Assembly: GCF_001638985.1 (NCBI RefSeq)
Contig: NW_017265134.1
Location: 2,447,732-2,511,731 of the forward strand
Source: Phycomyces blakesleeanus NRRL 1555(-)
Taxonomy: Eukaryota; Mucoromycota; Mucoromycetes; Mucorales; Phycomycetaceae
Direction: 5' to 3'
DNA length: 64,000 nt
Part shown: one piece after another, positions 34,773-46,126 of the stretch
Layout: each line of letters begins with the position of its first letter
How positions within the stretch are numbered: position 1 is the stretch's first letter
Position numbers and translations under genes: made by a program
The notes under the pieces: generated by a model
What the model was told of the DNA's origin: nothing
The model's input: the letters and a program-made list of their open reading frames with translations, nothing else
Database searches by the model: none

Positions 34773-35154
34773 GGAACAACCTTTTGAAACAAATAAGAAC
34801 AACATAGAAAAGACAGTACGGACTGATTTTTTACTGTACACCAGTAGTCAAGAGTTGGGATGTTGAGAGGTGAAGTCGAATTGCACTGATGAAAGTCTAA
34901 ATAAAGAAGATCGAGCCCGTTTGGGGAAAAGCTTAAAGAAACAGCTTAATTATCGCATCACACAAGCAGAATCAACAAGAAAAATTTACGTGTTTGGCAT
35001 ATTTGTTGTTGATAGCATCATTGAATTATACTGTAACTCGTTTTCAAAAGGAAAAGGATACAGTTTTATTTTATTGAAAAAAATCACGCTACCAACACTA
35101 ATGACTACGTACACTTCACTTGAGTAATCATTGGAGATTCTTTTTAGTTTCAAG
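34773..35154 (+). pseudogene. Exon-6 relic of the PD-(D/E)XK-like family
   Basis: Begins after a CTCTTTAG acceptor in the same phase as exon 6 of the gene at 23461..25213 and ends before a GTAAAG donor. Length is 382 nt against 388 nt, both one base plus whole codons. The reading VRTDFLLYTSSQELGC-stop-EVK parallels VRTDLILIANGQEVGCGEIK, with TGA (34864..34866) where the family has a Gly codon. EDRARLGKSLKKQLNYRI and FGIFVVDSIIELY follow. A second in-frame stop, TAA, is at 35125..35127. A donor-like GTAAGC about 60 bp upstream marks the lost upstream intron. Clear pseudogene fragment. Confidence 0.75.
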
Positions 35155-36692
35155 GTAAAGCTATATTATACCACAACACTAATAGATATTAAAATCCATG
35201 ATAAAATAGAAGTTAATAAAGACACAGCAGCATCCCTCTGACTATAAAAAGCCTTATATTTACTATGGATATTATAACTATTTGAAACCTACAGTTTCGT
35301 TTGTTAAATCTTCCGATTAGACTATTTTAAATACCCATATTATTTATCATAAATTAATTCTGTAATAAAACCTATTTTAATAATCAAGAACCACACCTCA
35401 AATATAGCTTGAAGAAATTTAAATTTGGATAATAATTTAAAGACAATATTGAAGTTAATTAAATGATACTGTCAATAAAAAGCTAAATGTGTATTTCAAT
35501 GATTTTATTTATTATCAGAGAAGAAAGATTTGAAGGAAAAAGAAAGCATACAAATGAGAACATAATGTAATATGATTTTGATGAGATGTTAGTGCCTTGA
35601 ACCTTACTTGCTCTCTTGATGACTATATGTTGGACCTTACTCCTTACTAAAAAGACCATTTTGGGTACCTACTTTTCCTCAGGGTAGAATTTGAAAAAAA
35701 GGGAAAATTTGATTTATTAAAAGTAGTGTAGTGTTAATCGATGATGACCCGTTCTTGTCTAATCAGCAACAGACCAATATTTATGAAAATATCGATCCAT
35801 ATAAAAATAATAATCTATGGTATATATCATGATTTTTAGTATGATGTTTCAAAATTATAGAAAAATTTTTATAGAAAATAATTCTGTTTCAAAAGTACAC
35901 TGTGCTCAATATAGCAGAATTATATAGTGATCCTATTATTTTTATCACTATTACTATTACTATATCTAAAAAGTCAATATTCCAAGCTTTGAATGTAGAG
36001 CCCTTTTCAATATGCCCCGCCATGTTTTTGCAATCGACGCAGAAAGAAAAAAACTTCTTATTATACAACTCCAACGCAGTACAGAAAATATTAATAAAAA
36101 CAATTCACAAGCTTATTCAAAGAATTTAATAACACTAAATAGGTATATTGGGGATGCCTGACAATAACAACATTAGAGGGCTTGTTTTTTTTGTTGTTGT
36201 TAGTCTTCATCTCACACGACAACTCTCTGGAACATTCTCTCTTAATATTAAAGTACTTCCAACTTGAATGATACAGGTAAGCATATCAGTAATAATACTA
36301 TCATGCCTCGTTTAGTTAAGAATGTGGTCGAAGCTCAAGACAGTAGTAAGATCTCTATTCCACAAACAATACCCAAACTATAACGAATCCGTGTTCTCTA
36401 AACAATTTTGACTGATAAGTTTGAAACGATTTGAAAGAACAGTAGCATTCTTTAAAGAGAAAATGAACCCTGACTGTAATATTCCTATAGAAGACCATAG
36501 CTGGCTATACTTGAGGTTCAAGTGCGGCGATATGGAGTAAGAGTTAGGGTATTTGCTTGGTTGTACTAAACTCATCGATTAGGCAAAAGTTGGATCCATG
36601 TTTTTGAAATACGTGCCCAGTCTCTAAGCCATTATTGGTTTGTAGCATCTGCTGTGAGGTTAAAACTAGTTTCTGATGACCAAGACACAATA
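35155..36692. other. Intergenic
   Basis: No intact gene. A plus-strand stretch beginning at ATG 36303 (MPRLVKNVVEAQDSSK) is soon broken by stops and looks like decayed coding sequence of unknown origin. Confidence 0.45.
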
Positions 36693-37111
36693 GGGGGTTT
36701 CATTATCTCTTAGGATTCGGAAAGCGGATGTTAAACCTGTAGCCAATGCAAATGATTATAAAGTGAAAATTATTGAGTCCCCCTTTTTAATTAATCGTTT
36801 TATTCTTGAACCTAATATTTTATTCTAAACAATTAAGTTAATTTCTATTGCTTATATTGGAAACTTAGCTTATAAAAAGTTGATATATAAAGTAGAAATA
36901 TGTAAGAGAGGCAAATAAATTGAGAAACTTTCGCTTTAAGTATTTCAAGACGTCAAAATGAGCAATCCTAAATTTCAATCCGAAAGCCTTCGGATTAAAT
37001 CTACACATTTTAATTCTATTCAGATTCTTCTCAGCCAATAATTTTATCATTTAAACACCCGCTTTCCGAATCCTAATCCGAATCCGAATCCTAAGAGATA
37101 ATGAAACCCCC
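36693..37111. mobile_element. MITE-like element, 419 bp, GGGGGTTTCA termini
   Basis: The left end GGGGGTTTCATTATCTCTTA is matched by the reverse complement at the right end (...TAAGAGATAATGAAACCCCC). The inverted repeat extends through GGATTCGGAAAGCGG for about 40 bp; the right arm carries an extra tandem of a CCGAAT-type 6-mer. Both sides are flanked by TA. No transposase inside. Terminal decamer shared with the elements at 31772 and 54110. Confidence 0.75.
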
Positions 37112-40100
37112 TAATATGGACCAAAGGTAAGTTGTAAATTACTTGTCAGGTGTTTATTAGCTTTGAATTTGTTGATGTATAGCGAAAGATAAAGCTTGTG
37201 GAATAAAGTAGCTAATGATAGAGTAACTTGCTGGTCTAACTTACAAAGTAAAAGAAAGAATTTGCCATCTTCTTGCTCGGTTCAAAGTCTGAGGAAGCTC
37301 TTTTTTTTGGCAGTAAGAATATTCGGTTATTTGACGTCAAAATTCAAAAAAATCCTGCGAAACTTGTCACGTTTAAGTCAAGTTATATTTTTCTGGACAT
37401 GTATCTATATCCTCTTGGCTTTCTCATAGTAGTGCCCTCACTCATGAAACATAGCGAACATTTTCTTTTAGAAACTTTCAACGCACAAAGATCACGAATT
37501 ATTTCATATTACTCTGGTCAAAAAATTACAAGCGTAGAAAATATCTTCCGAGTCAACGGTACTAACTCTTCTGGATATGTTTGGATTGCCTCTTGTTTGT
37601 CTTAGACACAAAGGATCCTCAAGATCAAGAAAACTATGCGATAAGTTAACCACTATTCTCCACAGCTCTGGCCTGTTCATAGATAGTTTCCAGGATCTCC
37701 CCGATATTTGTTGCCGCAAATTCCTAGTATCAATTTACAGGCAACATGGCGATAATTATCGGCAAAGAAGGATATACGGGTGGCGGTTATATACACTTTA
37801 GAAACCAAATATTGTAATGGTTTAAGAAACTTTGATACCCATCCGGTAACTTGTAATTGCTGCCTTGACATTAAGTAACGCAAATATTGATAATTATATT
37901 AATTTTTTTTGGAAATATAATAAGCTACTAGTGTGCATAATTATGTCTCAACCAATAAACTATGTAAGGGCTCTATATGTTAACAGTAAATGTCAAAATA
38001 CACCCCTAGACACATTTTCTCCCGTAGTGTTAATTAGACTATTGCTTTGTGTGTGTGTGGGGGGAAAGGGATATGCTTATTGTACTTAGTCATCTAGATA
38101 TATGTACGATATATGTACGATATATGTATTGGATCCAGGGTTTTAAAATACATATATTCCAATTTGATCATAGAATATGAATGCTACTCTATCTGAAGCT
38201 TCCGATTTGTAATTCATTTGAATTGGCTAGTTCTAGCTTCACAAGGTCTCTATTACATACCTTTAATTGGTATCTTCTTACCCTCGGGTGGATTCCTGAA
38301 GTTTATTAATTCTCTCTTATGGAATTTGTTATTGAGATATATGATTTCTAAAAGTATATGGTAATCAATATGCAGCAGCGAATCTGGGATTAAAGGACTA
38401 ATTATTCATATATAATAAAATGAAAGAATCAAAAATGGGAAACCGAAGAATTGCCTGAGCTTACAGTATGTATGAACACATGCACAATTAAGCATAGCCA
38501 CCAAAGATGGCAAACATTAGTCCGTGCTGCATGCGGTACACACATTTGGCCAATTTTGAAAGGTAGAAATATCAAGCAAGCACACCTAAAGTACAGTGCA
38601 TAATTTTGGTGGAATGGAAAGTAAAGAATTTATAAATATTTGTGGGTTTTATATCGTGCCTGTACATCGGTTCGAGTTATTCGCTTTGAGTAAGAAGAAG
38701 AGAACCCCGTCTGATACTACCTATTGTGCTAGCTGTTATATACCAGACCAAAAAGTATATATCCATGGCTGGTATTTGGAGAATAACATCTCATTTACCA
38801 GTTAAATTGATATTAGCTCAAAAGCAACCCTATATATTGGAAACTTTTATAGTTGTAACCGCAGCTTTTTTAACTATACAACTTTAGTTTAATTCTGCAG
38901 GTCAAAATTGTTTGAATATTTTTATCTGTACAAAATGACCAATGTATACTAATGCAGGTAGTGAAATGTGTAATATCAATCTCACTAGGGAAAGTATTAT
39001 AAAAAGAGTTGATAGACATAGTTACTTTCCCAGCCACTTAAGGTCTGCGTACATATATATAAAACACCAAGAAAACATAAAGACTGTAAATATTGAATTG
39101 AAAGGGTCAGAGAAGTAAATATAGAGACTAGTTGCTAAGGTGGTGCTGAAACAAGGGCGTAATTCTAGCTTATGGTCAGAATAGTGATATTTCAACTCAT
39201 AAACTGCCATAATAATGCGGTATGCGTACAGAATTGTTTACAAGTACAGATCTTTCCAATTTAATCCAACGGTTGGTTATGACTATATTATTATTAAATC
39301 TTTATGTTATTAAGAGACCTTCTTTTGTTTATAACTTCATCGAGACAAATATCGAAGAAGCAATAAATCGACAAAAGAAGTATATGGAGCAGAACTGTTG
39401 TTTTGTACAGTATAAAGATCTTTTATGTCTGCCCCTAGGTTTTTTTGAAGTAAAATCTTTACTTATTTGTTTAATTCTTTAAACTTCCTGTCTCTCTTGT
39501 TAGTTTCTATCCAGTAGTCTATTGTAAAATAAAGATTCTTATGTATTTTATTTTCAAAAAAGATCGAGAGTAATAAATTAGTTTTGGGAATTAAAAGCAA
39601 ACAAAAACCAAATTCCTGTCAATACCAATTGTGCTCCAAGATCTTGGTTGTAAACACCACATATGAAAGGTTTAAATGTCAATGTCCAATAGACATATTT
39701 TCACACAATGGAATTGAGTAGTTTTTAGATATACGCATCAAAAGAACTCTTTCTCTCCCCTAGGCTGAGTACTTGTATGCACTCCCCAAAGTTAAGACAG
39801 ATTATATAAACATACAAAACAAATCTTGCTAATGCCAATTTATTTAAGATCAAATTTTTATTAACAGTCTCTGCATACAAAAGCAACCATAGTCTAAACA
39901 TATAGGAAAGAAAATTTACTCAAAAGATTAATTGCACACAGTGGAGTACGTAAAATAAGTGCACTATTTGCAGAATATTAGTCTTCCAAAAGATATGTAC
40001 GATTACTATTGTATAAATATCTTGAGGTACTGAACCTATCAAGAAATAAAAAAGATACTGTAATAGACCGCCTAATGACGCATTATGCAGTGCATAGAAG

Positions 40101-40656
40101 AGAACTTTTTACACAGCAATCGTGATAGTACACATCATATAAGCTTATCTTGAGTATACGCATATATGCACCATATGAGCAAAACAAAACAAAGCAAAAC
40201 ACAGTGCACTAACAAAAGATATCACAGCTAAAACAAAAATCCTCAAAAAAGACGATAGCTTGACTCAAGCAAGATAGCAAATATTAGCGTATTGACTATC
40301 AGCTCAAGTTATATTGTCTTGTTCACTTTATTATAACCTGAGAAAAAAAAATTGAATGTCTAAATTACTCGGAAAAGTGGTCCTGGACTATTTGATAATG
40401 TAAATTCTCTTACACTGCAAGGCAGGTCCATCATATGTTTATTTAAAACTTGGAATCAAACCTGGCAATCATCCTGCTTTATTTTTATAGCGTATAAAGG
40501 TGCAATTAGTTTCCACTTAAACACCCTTTCTTTATATACAGCTGAATGTAAATCTTGACTTTAAATAAAACACAGTAAAGCATCCATTTTTTTGTAAAAA
40601 TAAAATAAAAAATAAGAGCCTTTTTTTTTTAAAAGAAAGTAAAAGAATGAATATTG
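37112..40656. other. Gene-poor region with unidentified coding-like fragments
   Basis: Fragments with protein-like composition but no intact gene: plus-strand 37273..37605, 38596..38805 (RFELFALSKKKRTPSDTTY) and 39222..39482 (NIEEAINRQKKYMEQNCCF), and minus-strand 37504..37719. They could be remnants of lineage-specific families or transposons; I cannot name any. The stretch from 39500 is AT-rich and non-coding. Confidence 0.4.
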
Positions 40657-42750
40657 TTACATAAAATGAGCTTTGGTATTCTCATTTTGAGTCGGATGTC
40701 TTGGTTTATGATAAGTAGTTTTAGAGATAGATGTCGATGAATGTGAAAAGAGAGATGGTGCTGATATGGCTCGTCTGTTGGGTAAACATGACAAATAGTT
40801 TGGTGATGCGGAATATTGATGCAAAGATGGATTAAGCTTTGAGCGTGAGGCAGAATACGCTTCTGGTAAGGGAAGTGAGAACGGCTTCTGGTAAGGCAGT
40901 GAATCAGACGGGGTCTTTTGGTCAGGATGTATCCCGATGCAGGGGTTTCCCCACACATAATTCTTACTCCAGTGGTGAAAGTAAGACTCCGGCTTCTCAC
41001 CAAGGCTTTCACGTACCAGCGGAGGTCTTGGACAGTCCCAGGGTTTTTGAGGATCATCACACAGCTGTGCAAGGTTAAAGCCGGTTGAAAATGGGGAATA
41101 CCATCTTTGCTCAGTAATAAGTTCACCATTTGTGTTATTATCCTCAGGAACCTGTCCCTTTGACAAATATGGTGGATCCAGATAGTCTGTCTTGCCATCC
41201 TCATACATCAGACTCAGATCCCTTGATGTGCTTGTAGTAGTTGGCTTATTATAGTGATCCAGTATCAACACATTATCTGCTGTCAATAGAGAGTATTCAC
41301 TACGATCAAGGGTCTCGTCATCATCGTCATCATCATTTAGGGTGCTTTCTCCGTCACTTTGATCGACCTGGAATCTGGCTTGAAAGGTATCTGACGGATC
41401 TTCCTTCTCCTTGCACACAACCGAGTTTGGGATGTCACAGAGCAAAATATGGGTTTCTGGCTTGGTATCAGATGATATATTCATGTTCCTCATTTCTGTT
41501 TTGTCCTCGGCATTTTTCTCTTCTTGGGGATCCTGACATCGTATAGACTGTCCTGTTCTTCTCCTAAAGGATTTTTCTCGTACTAATGTCCATTCACTAT
41601 CATCACTTATGCTAGTTTTTTGCGATGATGATATGTCTGCGGTGTGTGGAGGCTCTAGGTTTGAGAACGGAGCTGGGTTGACTGTATCCATGATTGTATG
41701 GTCAACCTGGCCAGCTGGTTCTCGGAACCCACTGGTATGAGAACGTGCTTCTGATCTCTTGGTCCGTGACCTGCCACCCTTTTCTTTCTTTCGACGCACC
41801 AAGGCGTTATCATTCTGCTTGACCTGGATTAATTTCATGGGAGTATCACTTGATGAACTGATGTCTCTAGCTTCTGCCAAGGCGGGATACTTTCTCCACA
41901 GGAATGTTATGTATTCAATAGAGCTAAACACTTTATTGGAAATGGATAAAGACACATGTTCTGCTGTACGTGTAGACCACTGTCCAAAGGACATACATGC
42001 GGCTCGATATCTTGGTTGGAGCTAAAATACAGGCGATGAGTCGGAATTAGTTTGGCCTACAAGTGGAAACAATCTTTCATATATACATTTATATTTAATC
42101 TCTAATAATCCACTTCACTTTCTATCCTTTTTTTTAATGGCTTAACGACGGCTCTTAATTATGACTGCCCTTCAACTACTTTACACAAGAAATCACTCTG
42201 CTGTGTGACAGCCTCACTTGTCAATCTAACTTGATTTTGCTGGCTCAAGTAAACTTGAAGACATATTACTTTACACTTCCATAAAGCACCCTGCCGGTAG
42301 TGTTGATTCGACGTAAAGTTAAAACCTTGTGCTCACCTTTGGAGAGACAATCCAAAAAGACAGTAATGATAATACCATCCATGGTAGTTGAGGAAAAAAA
42401 GAAAAGGACTGTGCTTGATTTGGTACCACGAAAGAATATATATTTGGGCTTAGCAGTCGACAGAGTGTGGCGTGAATAAGATCGATAAGAGAAGGATGTC
42501 TGTTTATAGGACATACGAGACAGTTTAGTGTATAGGTATCAAGTGCTGTGTATGCTGCTGCTGCTGCTGATGGTGGTTGTGGTGGTAGTGGGGCTTGTGT
42601 CGATAATTCACGAGTAGAGAAGGCTTGTAGCCAGGAAATGAAATGAGTATAAACAGTGATAACAGTGATCGAAACAAGAGAGGCAATGACCAGAAAAACT
42701 GGAATAGAGACCATTAGGGAAGCTACCCTAAGATCTCGAGATGAGCGCAT
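40657..42750 (-). CDS. Membrane-anchored protein with long disordered tail, 592 aa, 2 exons
   Basis: Not recognised. Exon 1 42337..42750 and exon 2 40657..42021 (complement) join in phase 0 across a 315-nt intron (GTGAGC...TTTAG), giving SFWIVSPK then LQPRYRAACMSFGQW. Residues about 10-40 form a strong transmembrane helix (SLMVSIPVFLVIASLVSITV), and a second hydrophobic hairpin lies at about 112-136 (LPWMVLSLLSFWIV). From about residue 200 the protein is Ser/Pro/charged and probably disordered, with an Asp run (NDDDDDDETLD) and a basic, proline-rich C-terminus. A plausible role at a membrane with a cytosolic regulatory tail is inference. The ATG at 42750 is the first in-frame Met. Confidence 0.7.
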
Positions 42751-44302
42751 AAGAGAATAAGTAAATGATGAGAAGAAGGGAAATATCAAGTATGAACGAA
42801 AGACTTTTTTTTTATGATATTGTCGCTACAATCATGCACGCGTTTTTAATGAAATTTTTAGCTGCGCTTCAATATGGCCTGAATCCTTTCCCTGTATGCA
42901 AAAAGAAAAAAAAAAGATTACATTTATATCTTTATGTTACCCCTTCTGTCCTCTTGATTCCCCCCTTTTTTGACCAATTATCAACTTATATGGATACATA
43001 TGCAAATGTATGTTTGTTAGATAAAATAAAGAAGGACCTCTTCTAAACAATATTCTTATTTAATAGAATTCAATGACGAAAAAACAAATAGACAATGACA
43101 AATATTAAAGTCTTGGATGCCTGTGATCTTCACAATTTATTTAGCATATTCGTGTATTACATGAAATATATTAAAGGTCAAGGGTTCAATGGCAATAAGC
43201 CTATGTTACTGAACAGTAAGGACTCGATTAAAATACAGTACAGAAATAAGCCTATAATCGGAGAATAACTTCCTTTTTTTTTAAAGAAAAATCCACAGTC
43301 CAATGTAGATAACTATACAAGGTATATTTTAATAATCATATTGAATTATCAAGCAACACCGTCTTTTACAAAGGATATATTGAATCCTTGAGATCATCAT
43401 TGTGTGGAATTGACTAAACATGGAAAGAAAACCAGGCCCCTGCGTCTTAGAAACAAGGTCTTTTTTGTTGTTGTATATTTATGCAACACCTCACTTCAAC
43501 CTATCTTATATTTACTATACTCCCTTTCTTCATTTCCTTTATACACACAGTCATATACTATAATGTAGATACATATATATATATTGTGTGTAGATGATAA
43601 GCAAGAGGTATGTAAGCCACAAGAGTTACAGAAACCAGAGCTCTATTTCAAACATTGTAATAGCACCCAAAACAACAAGACTCGATTAAGAAATCCCCAA
43701 AGACTATTGTTATTATTGCTATTCATCAATAATTAAAACAAATAGAAATTAACCAGAAAATAGGTTATCTTTAGAGTGAATTGATACATATATTCATTAT
43801 CATTATTCTTGGTATTAATATCTAGTCTGTCTCAATGCATCCTAAAGCCCACATTTCTTTTGGCCCTAATTTATATCTGAATAGAAGAAGCTTTTATATA
43901 AAATATAGACTGTGATTATCAAGATGTTTTGTAGCTGATATTTTTATTAATACTCGTCTTATTTTCAAGTAGATATAGACACACACACACATCTTGGCAA
44001 TTTATTTTCATCTTGTTGTTGTGAATCAATCTTTGAACACAAATCGAGACTTCTTCTTTTTTTTTTTTAATTTCTTGTATCTTGTACGCTTATTGTCTAA
44101 CGATACACAATCTACAGATTTAAATACCATATACATTTTTCCCAAAAACCAAAACCAAAAACAAACCATGTATAAGATCTGGGCAACTTTGAAGTTACAG
44201 AATCGCCAACATAAACGCTGTGCTAAGAGTAAAGATATATTACTTGTATTACTTGTATCACTGAATATCTACACAGTTGGCTTTCATCTCCCAAGTGTGT
44301 GT
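42751..44302. other. Intergenic
   Basis: AT-rich with a (TA)n and (AC)n tract at about 43575-43990. No coding frame supported. Sequence quality falls towards the poly-G run at 44308. Confidence 0.5.
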
Positions 44303-44825
44303 AAGGGGGGGGGGGGGGGGGGGGGGGGGCCAAAAAAAAAAAAAAATTTTTTTTTTTTTTTTAAAAAGGCTTTTTAATTAATTAATTTTCCAAAGGGGTA
44401 ACAACCAAATTTTGGGGGGGCCCCCAAACCAGAAAAAAAGGGTGGGGCGCCCCAAACAAATATCCCCTTTGGCCCCACAAAATTTTATGGTTGGAAAATG
44501 GTGGCCAAAAAAAAACAAAAAACGTAAAACCTTTCAGGGGAAATTATCGGGGAAAGGATTTTCTTTTCAAAAAAAGAAAAACCCGGGGAAGGGGAGCCCC
44601 TTTTAACTTTTAATTTAATCCCCTTAAAAAAAAAAAAAGGCGGGGAACTAAGGCTTCAAAAACAGCCTTTCAACTGGAAATGGAAACACTTCAGAAATTT
44701 TTTTAAACAACCAAAAAAAAAAATTGTAAACAAAAAAAAACCCGTTTTCAAAAAAAAAGAAGAATTAAAACGTTGGCCGGAAACCACCCCAAGGCCCCAA
44801 AAAAAAAAAGCGGTTTTTTTTAAGG
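44303..44825. other. Low-quality sequence duplicating 44975..45440 (assembly artefact)
   Basis: After a run of about 22 G, this stretch aligns base-block by base-block with the sequence after the gap, but single bases are smeared into homopolymers. Compare AAGGCTTCAAAAACAGCCTTTC (here, 44650-44672) with TTAGGCTTCTAATACAGTCTTTC (after the gap, 45268-45290), and CCCGTTTTCAAAAAAAAAG with TCCGTTTTCAGATAAAAAG. It is best read as the poor end of a Sanger read that failed to merge. No feature should be annotated here. Confidence 0.85.
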
Positions 44826-44925
44826 NNNNNNNNNNNNNNNNNNNNNNNNNNNNNNNNNNNNNNNNNNNNNNNNNNNNNNNNNNNNNNNNNNNNNNNNNNN
44901 NNNNNNNNNNNNNNNNNNNNNNNNN
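44826..44925. other. Assembly gap, 100 N
   Basis: Exactly 100 N, a placeholder length. Because the left flank duplicates the right flank, the true gap is probably negative (overlapping contigs). Confidence 0.98.
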
Positions 44926-44945
44926 TCTGAGGATCCCCGGGGGGG
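44926..44945. other. Probable cloning-vector polylinker remnant
   Basis: TCTGAGGATCCCCGGG matches the pUC-type XbaI-BamHI-SmaI polylinker (TCTAGAGGATCCCCGGG) with one missing base pair pattern, directly at the contig edge. Genomic sequence resumes at about 44950-44975. Confidence 0.7.
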
Positions 44946-45754
44946 CGAAAAGTCAAAATAGAACTGCGTATCTAGCTTTACAATGCTTTTTTATTTATTT
45001 ATTTTTCATATGTGTTACTATCATAGTTTTGTGCGGCTCCCATACCAGGAATAAACGGTTGGGCGTCCCGAATCAATATGCCCATTGAGCCCAGCATATT
45101 TTATTGTTTGATAATTGTTGTCATAAATATACATAATACGTATAAGCTTTCATGTGCAATTATCTGTGTAAGGATATTCTATTCAGAATAAGTAATAACC
45201 AGCGTAGGTGAGTCACTTTTTACTTTTTATTTTATTCTCTTTAAAAAAAATAGAGGCAGTGTACTTAGGCTTCTAATACAGTCTTTCTACTTGATATTGA
45301 GACACATCAGGAATCTTTTTAAACAAACGAAAAAATAAAATGTAGACAGAAAAAAATCCGTTTTCAGATAAAAAGTAGTATTTAGACGTTTGCCTGTAAT
45401 CATCTCAATGCCTCGAGAAAGAAAAGCTGTTTTTTTTTAGGTCTTTGGAAAGCGGCCGACCGACTGCTTCCTCTCCAAGTCAACAGTGATATTGGCATCC
45501 CAAAAGACGATCGATGAAATTTTATTCTTATCCTCTCACTAGCTGTCTTGACTGTATTTTCTAGAATGCTAATTTTAGGGGGACGACGTTTCCTGGTTGT
45601 AGACGACATCTTTATTCTTCCGGACCACAAGCTGGGACTTTCTTGCCGGTATGGGATAATTATCTCTAGTCCTTAACTGTACATAGTACTCATATCAAGA
45701 TTTACTTTTGTGCTTTGTAAAAATAAAAATATAAAAAGGGTGGGTAGGGATTAT

Positions 45755-46126
45755 TTACCAGCTGGTTCTTTCAATGACAAACATTGGGCCGCTTTCTAGT
45801 AGCATCGGTGCAATAAGTGAAAGCAAGAGAAAGACATAATACGGGTAAGAAGGCCAATAATTAATAAAATATCCAACAAGATTGTGTCCAAAAATCTGTA
45901 ATGGCAATAGCTTATAATTTTATGTATAACTGGCTTTTGATATAGGATAATTTTTTTTCAGGACATACCATTTTGCCCTGAAGGATTAGAGAAAGACACC
46001 GGGCCTAGAGCAGGTATTCACAAGCAATCAATCCGGCTAGATAGAAACGTCGTCCTTGTAAGATTGCTGATATCCATGCTGTCGGAAATGCTACTTTTGT
46101 GGATGCTCTCAATATGTTCAATATCA
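45755..46126 (-). pseudogene. RTA1-like membrane protein fragment with in-frame TAG
   Basis: Two exons on the complement, 45969..46126 and 45755..45895, joined by a GTATGT...ACAG intron. The reading includes KVAFPTAWISAILQGRRFYL, then AGLIACEYLL-stop-ARCLS, then YPYYVFLLLSLIAPMLLESG and FVIERTSW. The second helix pattern recalls the RTA1 lipid-translocating exporter family (GL..E..GY..R and LLLLLAP...Y...R). The TAG at 46005..46007 interrupts an otherwise open frame. The final TAA may instead be part of a GTAAAT donor, but I find no continuing exon. Family assignment is tentative. Confidence 0.35.

Noticed and set aside
43994..44606. Gly/Lys-rich ORFs at 43994..44377 and 44412..44606
   Set aside because: Arise from the poly-G run and smeared homopolymers of the artefact before the gap.
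44765..44956. ORF running through the N gap
   Set aside because: Made of poor-quality sequence and unknown bases; meaningless.
44303..45440. Segmental duplication around 44.3-45.4 kb
   Set aside because: The pattern of differences (bases replaced by neighbours, expanded homopolymers) is sequencing noise, not divergence.
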